Origin: JAAZAI01 sp050942875
Lineage (GTDB): Bacteria; Verrucomicrobiota; Kiritimatiellia; RFP12; UBA3636
Length of the DNA stretch: 21,567 nucleotides
Direction of reading: 5' to 3'
NCBI GenBank assembly: GCA_050942875.1
Contig: JBMNOD010000059.1
Span: 1 to 21,567 of the forward strand
Positions 6,556 to 14,710 of the stretch are shown here, piece after piece. Position numbers and translations under genes: made by a program. The notes beneath the pieces are model-generated. The model saw only the letters and a program-made list of their open reading frames with translations. It was not told the DNA's origin and searched no databases. Each line of letters starts with the position of its first letter. The first letter of the stretch is position 1.

Positions 6556-7941
6556 ATGCCCCCCTGCACCCCCTCCCCCACCAACGCACCCTTCAACGAA
6601 GCCGAGCATTTCGAGCGGCTTTGCGAGAAAGCCGCGTCCTCGTGCCTCGTCGATTCAGCGCTCTACGCCCGTTACAACGTCAAGCGCGGCCTGCGCGACC
6701 TCTCAGGCTCCGGCGTCCTGGCCGGGCTCACGCAGATCGGCGACGTCCAAGGGCAGACGCTCGTCGGCGAGGCCAACGTCCCCGGCCCCGGCAGGCTCAT
6801 CTACCGCGGCATCGACATCGACGAGATCGTCGAAGGCTTCTACGGCCAGGGCCGCACCGGCTTCGAAGAGACCGCCTACCTCCTGCTCTTCGGCGACCTG
6901 CCCAACGCCCAGGAGCTCGACTGGTTCCTGAAGCGGCTCGCGTCCGAACGCGCCCTCTCGCATGACTTCATCCACGACTCCATCCTCACGCTCGCCAGCC
7001 CGGACATCATGAACGCCATGGCGCAGACGGTGCTCTCGCTCTACGTGCTCGACAAGAACCCCGACGACACCAGCATCCCGAACGTGCTCCGGCAAAGCCT
7101 CTTCCTCGTCGCCAACTTCCCGCTCATCGCCGCCTATTGCTATCGCGCCCACATCTATCGCTTCGACAACCGTTGCCTCATCATCCGCCCGCCGCGCGCC
7201 GATTTCTCCACCGCCGGCAACTTCCTCCACATGCTGCGCGACAACGGCGCCTTCACCCCGCTCGAAGAGCGCCTGCTGGACCTCTCCCTCGTGCTCCACG
7301 CCGAACACGGCGGCGGCAACAACTCCTCGTTCACCACCCACGTCGTCACCTCCACCGGCACCGACACGTATTCCGCCATCACCGCGGCCCTCGGCGCCCT
7401 CAAGGGGCCCCGCCACGGCGGCGCCAACATCAAGGTCGTCCAAATGATCGACGACCTCAAGGACAACGTCGAGGACTGGACCGACGCGGCCCAGGTCGAG
7501 CGCTATCTCCAGAAACTGCTCGCCAAGGAGGCTTTCGACCATTCGGGGCTCATCTACGGGATCGGCCACGCCGTCTATTCCATCTCCGATCCGCGAACGG
7601 AACTTCTGCGCAAGTATGTCCGCGCGCTTGCGAAAGCGAAGGACATGGAAGAGGAGATCCGTCTCTACGAGACGGTCGAAACCCTCGCCCCCGCCCTGAT
7701 CGGCAAGAACCGCAAGATGTACAAGGGCGTCAGCGCCAACGTCGACTTCTACTCCGGCCTGCTCTACCGCCTGCTCGACATCCCGCCCGAAGTCTTCACG
7801 CCGCTTTTCGCCGTGTCCCGCATCGTCGGCTGGTGCGCCCACCGCATCGAAGAGCTCGCCAACAACGGCAAGATCATCCGCCCGGCCTACCTGGGCGTCG
7901 CCGAACCCCGCCACTACCAGGCACTGGAAGACCGGCGCTAA
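6556..7941 (+). CDS. gltA: citrate synthase
   Basis: Condenses acetyl-CoA and oxaloacetate to citrate at the entry of the TCA cycle. The 461-residue protein carries the family landmarks: RGLRDLSGSGVLAGLT (44-59), YRGIDIDEIV (83-92), HAEHGGGNN (248-256), GIGHAVY with His338, and VDFYSG with Asp397, the last two being the expected catalytic residues. The sequence is of the longer type that starts with a YxVKRGLRD segment, common in clostridia and PVC bacteria. 2-Methylcitrate synthase activity cannot be excluded. The ATG at 6556 is the only start before the conserved core. It has no Shine-Dalgarno sequence: the preceding 40 bases are a pyrimidine-rich heptamer array. Its TAA overlaps the stop codon of the convergent LysM gene. 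The N-terminus (PPCTPSPTN) is low-complexity. Confidence 0.93.
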   Translation: MPPCTPSPTNAPFNEAEHFERLCEKAASSCLVDSALYARYNVKRGLRDLSGSGVLAGLTQIGDVQGQTLVGEANVPGPGRLIYRGIDIDEIVEGFYGQGRTGFEETAYLLLFGDLPNAQELDWFLKRLASERALSHDFIHDSILTLASPDIMNAMAQTVLSLYVLDKNPDDTSIPNVLRQSLFLVANFPLIAAYCYRAHIYRFDNRCLIIRPPRADFSTAGNFLHMLRDNGAFTPLEERLLDLSLVLHAEHGGGNNSSFTTHVVTSTGTDTYSAITAALGALKGPRHGGANIKVVQMIDDLKDNVEDWTDAAQVERYLQKLLAKEAFDHSGLIYGIGHAVYSISDPRTELLRKYVRALAKAKDMEEEIRLYETVETLAPALIGKNRKMYKGVSANVDFYSGLLYRLLDIPPEVFTPLFAVSRIVGWCAHRIEELANNGKIIRPAYLGVAEPRHYQALEDRR

Positions 7942-8798
7942 TACGGGATCACCAGCACCATGCCCTCTTCGACCTGATCGCCATTGCGCAGCACATCGCG
8001 ATTGGCATCGCGAATGTCCTTGTTGCGGGAGGCGTCGCCATAATGGCGCTGCGCAATCGACCAGAGCGAATCGCCACGCTTGACGACATACGTGCGCTGC
8101 ACGGAGCGATCCGCAAAACCGACGCTCGACGTCCCGCCACTCGGATCGGTCTCCAAATCGATCTTCGCCAGATCCTTCGGCGTCGGCTGTGAAACATCGG
8201 GATTGTTGAGCATCGTATCGACCTGCTTGTTCAGGCGCGCCAGCTCGCGGACGAGCTTCTCCTTTTCAGCCCGGGCGGCGACCAGCTCCTCTTCGCTCGA
8301 AGCGAAACGCCTTTGCGCCTCCGCAAGCTCGCTCTTCAACGCGGCCACTTGCTCCTCCCACTGCTTGCGCTCGTCCACGATGCTCACGGTCTCAAGACCG
8401 CCGCGATACTCAAGGCTGATCTGAAGCTTCGCCTGTCGGATGCGCTCGTCGACCATGTCGCGCTTCTCGGCGTCGGGCCGCAAAAAAAGATACGTCTGGA
8501 AATGCGACAGCGCCGTGATGGGATCCTTGCGACTGTCCTGAAGCACAATGCCAAGCTGAAGATGCGCCAGCGCGTTGAAAGGCTGGGAGATCGTCACCGC
8601 CTTGAAAAGCTCGTAGGCCTTGTCGAACTCCCCCGCCGCCTGCGCCGCCTGCGCTTCCCGCATCGCCGCGTCTGCCGCCTCTGCGCTTTCAAGCGTCTGC
8701 ACCGTGTCACGACCGCAGCCGGTCGCAAGCAAGACCAACGCGATCAAGCCGCCCATTGCCGGCAACGTCGAATGCGGAAAACGACGCCACGCTGTCAT
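7938..8798 (-). CDS. LysM-domain lipoprotein with TPR-like and coiled-coil regions
   Basis: A 286-residue predicted lipoprotein. The signal peptide ends in lipobox LATGC with Cys28 as the lipidated residue, a substrate for Lgt. Residues 42-110 resemble TPR helices (QAAGEFDKAYELFKA), 138-192 form a charged coiled coil, and 236-286 are a LysM domain (YVVKRGDSLWSIAQRHYG ending MVLVIPY), which binds peptidoglycan glycans. It is probably anchored to a membrane and links it to the wall. The start overlaps the stop of the TIGR03790 gene by ATGA, implying coupled translation. An internal Met at residue 15 would leave a signal peptide without basic residues, so M1 is preferred. The stop codon overlaps that of citrate synthase on the other strand. 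Confidence 0.85.
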   Translation of the reverse strand: MTAWRRFPHSTLPAMGGLIALVLLATGCGRDTVQTLESAEAADAAMREAQAAQAAGEFDKAYELFKAVTISQPFNALAHLQLGIVLQDSRKDPITALSHFQTYLFLRPDAEKRDMVDERIRQAKLQISLEYRGGLETVSIVDERKQWEEQVAALKSELAEAQRRFASSEEELVAARAEKEKLVRELARLNKQVDTMLNNPDVSQPTPKDLAKIDLETDPSGGTSSVGFADRSVQRTYVVKRGDSLWSIAQRHYGDASRNKDIRDANRDVLRNGDQVEEGMVLVIPY

Positions 8799-10204
8799 TC
8801 GACGCCTCCATTGGCGACTTCGACGCGGATGTCGGCGAAACCTTGATGGCGAACCGACTCAAGCTGCCGTCGCACGACGACACGAACCACATGCGGGCCG
8901 TCCGCAGCCGTGCGCGTGTTCCACACGAAGCTTCGTCCAGAACCGGCCAGCTTGCCGTCGACAAGCCAATTGAACCGCAAAAAGACCGCAGGATCCTCGT
9001 TCTTGACCTCCGCCTTCAATTCGACGATGCCGACAAGTGGCTCCGCGACCGGATCGACCACCGGCTCGATGCGCGGGGCCCACGGCTTGGCAAGCGGATC
9101 GCCAACCGGCAGGATTTGCAGAGGCGAAAGCACCGACTGGTAGAAGCTTTCAATCGCCGTGCAGCCGGCAAGCGCGTGCAGGAAAATGGACGCACTCGGG
9201 AACTTGGCCCAGATCGCATACGGCTCATCCACCGTCCCCGCCGAAAATGCCGCGCCCGCCTTCAGCCACGTCGTCGCCTTCATGTGCGCAGCCTGATGGA
9301 AGGCCGCGCCAAAGCTGGTAAGGTTGTCCGCGAACGCCCCGGGCGCCAGCGTCAGCCGATCGCCCGGAACGGTGCGGCTCCCCGTCATGAAGCCAATGAG
9401 CGGGAAATCCGAGGCCGCGGGCAGGTTCGTGGAAACGACTGCGCGGACGTTGTACCGACTCTTCAGCGCCGTAGCGGCGCCTTGGTACTGCCAGTGGCGG
9501 CACGTGGAGCGCACGTCGTCGTTCACCGCAAAATAGACGGTGCCGTCCGGCGCCGTATGATCCGAAGCGGCCGAGCGCTCAAGCGCAGTCACGGCTTCCA
9601 TCACCGTGATGCCGCGGGCGCCCGTGAAGGCCAGCATCATCGAAGGAAGCGGCATCGCCTCCAGCAAGCGGTTGCGCATGAGGTCGAACGTGGCCGAAGG
9701 CTCGGGCGAGCCGACAGCGGACGAAGGCCCGGCAAAAAGCTCCGAGACGTAACGACCGCTCGCAATCAGCTCGCTGTCCGGAATGCGGTTCCGCGTAAAC
9801 GTCAACCCCGTCAGAGACATCGGTGGCTGAGTCGTGACGCGGGTCGGAAAACCGCAGGAATACACGAGCGCCAATGCCTGGGGCGCAATGCCGGCCTCGG
9901 TGATGGCGGCCGTGACCGGCAGCCAGATGTGGCGGGCGAAGTCGTCGGGCGAAATGTCGGTCGACACGCCGTCGTAGACATTCGTCGGAATCGACACGCG
10001 AACCACGTTCGACGGCGGGATGCTCCGAAGCCGCTGGTAGACCTGCCCAAGCAGAATCGAATCCAACGAGGCGTCGTTGATGACGAGCACGACCTCATGC
10101 GGGCCCAACGCGCAAGCAGGCGAAGCCCCCAGGGACAACGCAATCGCGAGCGCCGCCCCTGCAAGCCATTTCATCGTTGCGCCGATGCGCCCGTGTCGTG
10201 GCAT
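8795..10204 (-). CDS. TIGR03790 family secreted protein
   Basis: A 469-residue protein with an N-terminal signal peptide (hydrophobic core WLAGAALAIALSLGA, cleavage near ACA|LG). The mature start, EVVLVINDASLDSILLGQVYQ followed by LRSIPPSNVVRVSIPT, is the hallmark of TIGR03790, a family of unknown function. That family is reported only from genomes that also have exosortase. The C-terminal part (PLVGIVELKAEVK to RVEVANGG) looks like an Ig-like beta domain. I chose the ATG at 10204 because AGGA, overlapping the efp stop codon, lies 9 bases upstream; the ATG at 10174 (MKWLAG) is a reasonable alternative. It lies 11 bp after efp and is coupled by ATGA to the LysM lipoprotein. The frame open further 5' is a shadow inside efp. 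Confidence 0.8.
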   Translation of the reverse strand: MPRHGRIGATMKWLAGAALAIALSLGASPACALGPHEVVLVINDASLDSILLGQVYQRLRSIPPSNVVRVSIPTNVYDGVSTDISPDDFARHIWLPVTAAITEAGIAPQALALVYSCGFPTRVTTQPPMSLTGLTFTRNRIPDSELIASGRYVSELFAGPSSAVGSPEPSATFDLMRNRLLEAMPLPSMMLAFTGARGITVMEAVTALERSAASDHTAPDGTVYFAVNDDVRSTCRHWQYQGAATALKSRYNVRAVVSTNLPAASDFPLIGFMTGSRTVPGDRLTLAPGAFADNLTSFGAAFHQAAHMKATTWLKAGAAFSAGTVDEPYAIWAKFPSASIFLHALAGCTAIESFYQSVLSPLQILPVGDPLAKPWAPRIEPVVDPVAEPLVGIVELKAEVKNEDPAVFLRFNWLVDGKLAGSGRSFVWNTRTAADGPHVVRVVVRRQLESVRHQGFADIRVEVANGGVE

Positions 10205-10215
10205 TTCCCGCTGTC

Positions 10216-10788
10216 CTACTGTCGCCCGATAATGCGATCGGCGTAAGTGCCGGTGCGCGTGTCGATTCGAATCCATTCGCCTTCTTCGACGAAAATCGGA
10301 ACCTGGACGACGTAGCCGCCTTCGACCGTCGCCGGCTTCATCACCTTGCCCGCCGCCGTGTTGCCCTTGACGGCAGGATCGGAAGCAATGATCTTGCGCT
10401 CGATGAAATTGGGCAGCTCGATGTCCACCGGCTTGCCATCGAGATAGAGAATCTCGCACTCGATGTCGTCGACGAGGAAATGCTTGCGATCGCCAAGGAC
10501 CTCCTCGGAGACCTCGGCCTGCATGAAGTTCTCGTCCACAAAGACGTAGTTGTCGCCGTCCTTGTAGGAGAAGTGCATGCGCTTCATCTCAAGATCCGGC
10601 TTTTCAAACGTGTCGTTTTCACGGAAGTTCTTGACGAAGGTGTTGCTGGTGAGCAGATGCTTCAACCGGCACGTGTAGATCGACTGGCCCTTGCCGGGCT
10701 TGGTGAACGTGTATTCGGTGATTTCGTAAGGCTGGCCTTCGTACATGATCTTGAGACCCTTGCGAAGATCGGATGACGTGTAAGACAT
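10216..10788 (-). CDS. efp: translation elongation factor P
   Basis: EF-P binds the ribosome beside the P-site tRNA and relieves stalling at polyproline stretches. The 190-residue protein has the three-domain length of the family. The tip loop TKPGKGQ carries Lys33, equivalent to the E. coli lysine that receives beta-lysine; whether it is modified here is unknown, since no epm or rhamnosylation gene is in view. The C-terminus (EEGEWIRIDTRTGTYADRI) matches the EF-P C-terminal domain. The ATG at 10788 has GAGGAG 5 bases upstream (10794-10799); the frame extends to 11061 but only through leader DNA. It heads the operon with the TIGR03790 and LysM genes. Many proteins of this window have Pro-rich stretches, for example the kinase linkers and the citrate synthase N-terminus. 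Confidence 0.95.
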   Translation of the reverse strand: MSYTSSDLRKGLKIMYEGQPYEITEYTFTKPGKGQSIYTCRLKHLLTSNTFVKNFRENDTFEKPDLEMKRMHFSYKDGDNYVFVDENFMQAEVSEEVLGDRKHFLVDDIECEILYLDGKPVDIELPNFIERKIIASDPAVKGNTAAGKVMKPATVEGGYVVQVPIFVEEGEWIRIDTRTGTYADRIIGRQ

Positions 10789-10872
10789 GAATGCTCCTCT
10801 CGGTTGTCTGCTGCGGCCAAGCGTGAACGGAATTGGAAACGCTCCCGACGCAGAGGAAAAAAACCAGCGCAA

Positions 10873-10901
10873 ATGGTACGAAAAAACAAAAGGAGGGTCA
10901 A
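10873..10901 (-). promoter_or_regulatory. sigma70-type promoter of the efp operon
   Basis: On the minus strand, TTGACC (10901-10896), a 17-base spacer and TACCAT (10878-10873). Start near 10866 gives a leader of about 78 bases, with a strong GAGGAG site before efp. The 251-bp gap between efp and the divergent regulator holds this promoter and the one at 10985-11013. Confidence 0.5.
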
Positions 10902-10984
10902 GGCGGCTTTTGCACCTGCGAGCAACCCCATCGACAAGCGTCCCGGGACCAGCCCCGCCGACCGACCGATTACGCACGGGACGC

Positions 10985-11013
10985 TTGACAGGCAATCCGG
11001 CATCTGCTACGTT
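10985..11013 (+). promoter_or_regulatory. sigma70-type promoter of the sigma54-type regulator
   Basis: A perfect TTGACA (10985-10990), 17 bases, then TACGTT (11008-11013). The predicted start near 11020 lies about 20 bases before the ATG at 11040. Confidence 0.6.
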
Positions 11014-11039
11014 TCCTCTTCGGTCGACGGAAAATAGAA

Positions 11040-12416
11040 ATGAATCAAAACCACCCTTCATCCATGCATCCGCGGCACGCCGCGGAGATCCTCGAAAGCA
11101 TCTCGGATGGCGTCTTCACGGTCGATGAAAACTGGCGCGTGACATCCTTCAACCGCGCGGCGGAGACAATCACCGGCGTGCCGCGCAACGAGGCGCTCGG
11201 CCGACGTTGCGGCGACGTGCTCCGATGCAGTCTTTGCGGCCGCAACTGCGCGCTCCAGCGGACGCTCAAGTCCGGCCGCCCCGTCATCGGCGCCTCGGCC
11301 TACCTCGTCAATGCCGATGGCGAACGCATCCCCGTCAGCCTCTCCACCGCCGTGCTCAAGGACGCCGACGGCCGCGTCATCGGCGGCGCCGAAGTCTTCC
11401 GCGACCTTTCCGAAGTCGAAACGCTCCGCCAGGAGCTCGAAGCGCGGCACCACGTCGGCGGACTCGCCAGCCGCAGTCCCGTCATGCAGCGCCTCTTCCA
11501 GGTGCTGCCCGCCATCGCCGCCAGCCCGAGCACCGTGCTCATCCAAGGCGAAACCGGCACCGGCAAGGAGCTTTTCGCCCGCACGCTCCACGACTTGAGC
11601 CCGCGCAAGAAAGGCCCCTTCGTCGCCGTCAACTGCGGCGCCCTGCCCGACGCCCTCCTCGAATCGGAGCTTTTCGGCTACAAGGCCGGGGCCTTCACCG
11701 ACGCCCGCCGGGACAAGCCCGGCCGCTTCGCCCTCGCCAAGGGCGGCACGCTGTTCCTCGATGAAATCGGCGAAACGAGCCCCGCCCTGCAAGTCCGCCT
11801 GCTGCGCGTCCTCCAGGAACGCGTCTACGAACCCCTCGGCGCCACGAAGCCGGAACGCGCCGACGTCCGGATCATCGTGGCGACGAACCGCGACCTGCTC
11901 GACGGCTGCCGCGAAGGCGCCTTCCGCGAAGACCTCTACTACCGCATCAACGTCGTGCGCCTCGAACTGCCCCCGCTCCGGCGCCGCAGCGAGGACGTCC
12001 CGCTGCTCGCCGAGCAGTTCGTCGCCCGCTTCAACCGCCTTCAAGGCCGCAGCCTCGCCGGGATCACCCCGGACGCCCTTTCGCTGCTCATGGCCTACGA
12101 CTGGCCCGGCAACGTGCGCGAACTCGAAAACGCCATCGAACGCGCCTTCGTCCTCTGCCCCTCCGGCCGGATCGGCGTGGAGCATCTGCCCGAGACGATC
12201 GCCGGCGCCCGCCCCCCAGGCCCGCCATCCGGCGGCGGCGCGTTGCGCGACGCCCGGAACGCCATCGAAGCGCAGGCCATCCAGGCCGCGCTCGACCGCA
12301 CCGGCGGCAACCGCGCCGCCGCCGCCCGGGAGCTCGGCATCCACAAGACCACCCTCTTCCGCAAGATCAAGGCGCTCGGCCTCGGCGCCGCAGCCCCCGC
12401 CCCGCCACAACCCTAG
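11040..12416 (+). CDS. PAS-domain sigma54-dependent transcriptional regulator
   Basis: A 458-residue activator in three parts. Residues 12-125 are a PAS domain containing Cys57, Cys63, Cys66 and Cys70 (CX5CX2CX3C), which could hold a metal or sense redox state. Residues 140-370 are the AAA+ domain: Walker A GETGTGKE (170-177), Walker B GGTLFLDEI (235-243), and WPGNVRELENAIERA near 355-369. Residues 405-445 are a Fis-type helix-turn-helix (GGNRAAAARELGIHKTTLF). The sigma54-contacting loop reads GAFTDA (217-222) rather than GAFTGA. No receiver domain or partner histidine kinase is nearby, so the signal is probably sensed by the PAS domain itself. It is divergent from efp; its targets are not evident, and I saw no convincing -24/-12 sigma54 promoter in the window. 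The SD is weak. Confidence 0.9.
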   Translation: MNQNHPSSMHPRHAAEILESISDGVFTVDENWRVTSFNRAAETITGVPRNEALGRRCGDVLRCSLCGRNCALQRTLKSGRPVIGASAYLVNADGERIPVSLSTAVLKDADGRVIGGAEVFRDLSEVETLRQELEARHHVGGLASRSPVMQRLFQVLPAIAASPSTVLIQGETGTGKELFARTLHDLSPRKKGPFVAVNCGALPDALLESELFGYKAGAFTDARRDKPGRFALAKGGTLFLDEIGETSPALQVRLLRVLQERVYEPLGATKPERADVRIIVATNRDLLDGCREGAFREDLYYRINVVRLELPPLRRRSEDVPLLAEQFVARFNRLQGRSLAGITPDALSLLMAYDWPGNVRELENAIERAFVLCPSGRIGVEHLPETIAGARPPGPPSGGGALRDARNAIEAQAIQAALDRTGGNRAAAARELGIHKTTLFRKIKALGLGAAAPAPPQP

Positions 12417-12476
12417 CCACCACCAACCCCGCGCCTCAGTCCCCACTCTGCCACACCACCAATTTTGAAAACATAA

Positions 12477-13328
12477 TTATACAGGACGGAACAATGTAGT
12501 GGACGAAATTTTGCTTTGCAACGTGGCGATTATTTGGCTTAGCTCAATGCACGCCTCGGCTTGAAGATCAAGACAGGTCGCAATCCCGTCGGCATCGGTG
12601 CTTAGTCGAGAAGCCATCGACAAACGAAAAGCGCCGTCATCGGCACGTGCCATTCGGTAGGAGTGGAGATGCATTGAGTCGCCAACAACTGGCGGGTTTT
12701 TCATATGTTCAAATTTGAACTCTTTGGTCATATAGTCCAGAAATTTGTCTTGTACCACAAGAACAATTTTTCGATTGACATGCTCAAATGTTTGTACTTT
12801 ATGATGCATTTGAACGAGAATCGTCTTGGCTGTCATTTTCCAATTCATGCCAAAGGATTTTTTAGAATCTTCGACATTTTTTGTACGCGTAACGTTTAAC
12901 TTTTTTAACAGGCGTTGACGTTCAGGCCATACGGTTCCGGTCGCATCAAGTGTTTGCAACTCGATGCCTACAAAGTCTTGAACCTTGCCTTCCTTTGCGG
13001 ACACAAGAACATAGTCGACGCTTCCACCAGGCACAGGAACTTCAGACACAAGATGAAGCTCGTTTCCTGGCTCATGGCATGTCAACAAATGCAAACAATC
13101 CGTGAAGATTTGCCCCCGTTGGACAAGACGTGTAGGACAAATCATGATCGGCTCTGGTTCCCGACCATAAAGAACTGTGCAGGTGCCTATCGAAATCTCC
13201 GGATTGGATTTTCGAACTTTATAACAACATTTATTGAGGAAAGGACATTGTTGGTCTGCAACCACCCGACGCCAATCAATGCCGGGCGTATCAGTCGCCT
13301 GGCCAAAAAATTCAACAATTCTATTCAT
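12477..13328 (-). CDS. NotI-like type II restriction endonuclease
   Basis: A 283-residue protein resembling the NotI family. Like NotI it starts with a VEFFGQ segment, followed by CPFLNKCC, GTCTVLYG and MICPTRLV. These supply Cys28, Cys34/35, Cys50 and Cys64, matching the four cysteines that bind iron in the NotI structure. The catalytic PD-(D/E)XK core is visible as Asp105 (GGSVDYVLV) and Glu123-x-Gln125 in GIELQTLD, which aligns with EIQTMD of NotI. It should cut DNA at a site left unprotected by the partner methyltransferase; the site is not deducible here. It is shorter than NotI (about 383 residues), so specificity may differ. The start codon overlaps the methyltransferase stop as ATGA, with no good SD of its own, suggesting the nuclease is made only after the methylase is translated. 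Confidence 0.8.
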   Translation of the reverse strand: MNRIVEFFGQATDTPGIDWRRVVADQQCPFLNKCCYKVRKSNPEISIGTCTVLYGREPEPIMICPTRLVQRGQIFTDCLHLLTCHEPGNELHLVSEVPVPGGSVDYVLVSAKEGKVQDFVGIELQTLDATGTVWPERQRLLKKLNVTRTKNVEDSKKSFGMNWKMTAKTILVQMHHKVQTFEHVNRKIVLVVQDKFLDYMTKEFKFEHMKNPPVVGDSMHLHSYRMARADDGAFRLSMASRLSTDADGIATCLDLQAEACIELSQIIATLQSKISSTTLFRPV

Positions 13329-14467
13329 AGGAGAACGTCACACCTTTGTTGTGAGATTTCAAGATAGCGGCGTGATATGTCGATGCCTACTGACTTGAAG
13401 CCAAGATTACGAGCTAGAAGTAAAGTTGTGCCAGTCCCGCAGAAGGGATCAAGCACAATTCCACCAGGCGGGCATGTGGCAAGTAAAGGCCTTCGGCAAA
13501 GATCCAGAGGATAAGGGGCGAAATGCTCACTCCGTTGTTGAGCGTCTTCTGGCATGATGTCCCACACGTCGCCCGGCTTGCTTCCTTTAGGGTGATACTT
13601 GAGGAAGTAGAAACCCTTGTCTTGAAGCTCTTTCGCTCGACCGGAAACCGTTTCGCTATTCGAATGCGTGGTACGTTGTTGATCGCGGATAATCATGCGA
13701 AAATCTGAGATGTTGCCTGCTTTTACATCGGCGAGCATGCGATCAAGCGCAGCAAAAGCCGATTTTTTCTCGTTTTCGTTAAGGCTCGTTGAAAGTTCAA
13801 GTTGCCTTTTGTAGCGGACTCCAGAAACACCAGTGGCTGAAATTACAGCCCCGTTGACAACTTTCGCTTCACGCGGTTTTGACCGTATGGCGTCAATGTT
13901 ATAGTAATAGCCTCTCGGCTGTTTCACAAAGTGAAAAAGATTCTCGTGGACATTGGCCAGACGATCTTTGCTATTGTCCATGCCGCCTTTGATTTTGTTC
14001 CATATAACACTATTTCGCAACGTCCAACCTTGGGCGTCTGTTAACTCAAAAGCAAGCCTCCACGGGAGGCCGAGCAAGTTCTTGTTGTCGTAGGAATCGC
14101 CAATGTTGAGCCAAAACGACCCCGAAGACTTTAAAACTCGTTTCAATTCAAAAAAGATGGCAGCCAAGTTCTTTAGAAAATCCGTGTAGTTAGCCTCAAG
14201 GCCGATGCCCCCGTTTTCGTACTCACGCTTTCCCCAATAGGGTGGGGATGTCATGGCGAAGTCAATACACTCGTCGGGTAGAGATTTGAGGACGACGAGC
14301 GCGTCCCCGTTTAACAATAGTGGACGTAGTGCCGTTTCGTGTTGGTAGTCAGCAAATGCGCGCTCATGATCTTTTGAAATGATATGTGTTGACGATTGAT
14401 TGTCATCACTTATAGCCCGCTTGCGGTGGGTTTTATCGTTTTTAGCTTCGTTGTTCTTTTCATCCAT
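13325..14467 (-). CDS. beta-class DNA methyltransferase, probably N4-cytosine
   Basis: A 380-residue SAM-dependent DNA methyltransferase. The catalytic motif IV is TSPPYW (73-78); an S/T-PPY form is typical of N4-cytosine enzymes, whereas N6-adenine enzymes usually have D/N-PPY. The SAM-binding motif DPFCGTGTT lies near the C-terminus (340-348), so the order IV, target recognition, X, I is that of the beta class. The region between about 190 and 310 is the likely target recognition domain. The first 35 residues are hydrophilic and Lys/Asn/Asp-rich, but the ATG at 14467 has AAAGG 8 bases upstream. It should protect host DNA from the coupled NotI-like nuclease. The 246-bp upstream gap holds nested inverted repeats (14527-14559). 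Low GC marks it as acquired. Confidence 0.88.
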   Translation of the reverse strand: MDEKNNEAKNDKTHRKRAISDDNQSSTHIISKDHERAFADYQHETALRPLLLNGDALVVLKSLPDECIDFAMTSPPYWGKREYENGGIGLEANYTDFLKNLAAIFFELKRVLKSSGSFWLNIGDSYDNKNLLGLPWRLAFELTDAQGWTLRNSVIWNKIKGGMDNSKDRLANVHENLFHFVKQPRGYYYNIDAIRSKPREAKVVNGAVISATGVSGVRYKRQLELSTSLNENEKKSAFAALDRMLADVKAGNISDFRMIIRDQQRTTHSNSETVSGRAKELQDKGFYFLKYHPKGSKPGDVWDIMPEDAQQRSEHFAPYPLDLCRRPLLATCPPGGIVLDPFCGTGTTLLLARNLGFKSVGIDISRRYLEISQQRCDVLL

Positions 14468-14526
14468 GATTTCAACCTTTCTTCGTCGAGCATAAATGAA
14501 TGTTGCCCGCGATAAACTCTAACCGA

Positions 14527-14559
14527 GCTTGCACCGTCACGTGCAAGCGCAATCGCTTG
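14527..14559. promoter_or_regulatory. nested inverted repeats upstream of the restriction-modification operon
   Basis: GCTTGCAC (14527-14534) and GTGCAAGC (14541-14548) form a perfect 8-bp inverted repeat with a 6-base spacer. The right arm is reused: CAAGCG (14544-14549) pairs with CGCTTG (14554-14559) around CAAT. The two stems share bases and exclude each other. They lie 60-92 bp upstream of the methyltransferase start. They could be an operator for self-regulation or an attenuator; no C-protein gene is present. Confidence 0.45.
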
Positions 14560-14689
14560 ACCTTCATTGAATTGTCCAGTCTAGTCTTTCTTAGGTTATT
14601 AGTCAACCTCGGAAAGTTGAAAACACTAAGGTTTTAGGTGAGGAAACCAAGAAGATTTTTGCGGTTTTCATGGCTATGTTCGAAATTTC

Positions 14690-14710
14690 CCGAACCCTGA
14701 ACCCTGACTT
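14690..14710. repeat. CTGAACC heptamer array
   Basis: Three in-phase 7-base units, CCGAACC, CTGAACC and CTGACTT, end 3 bp before the stop codon of the methyltransferase-like gene at 14714. They share the period, though not the sequence, of the arrays at 325-352 and 6279-6555. The rest of the 14468-14713 gap is AT-rich, with no gene seen. Confidence 0.5.
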
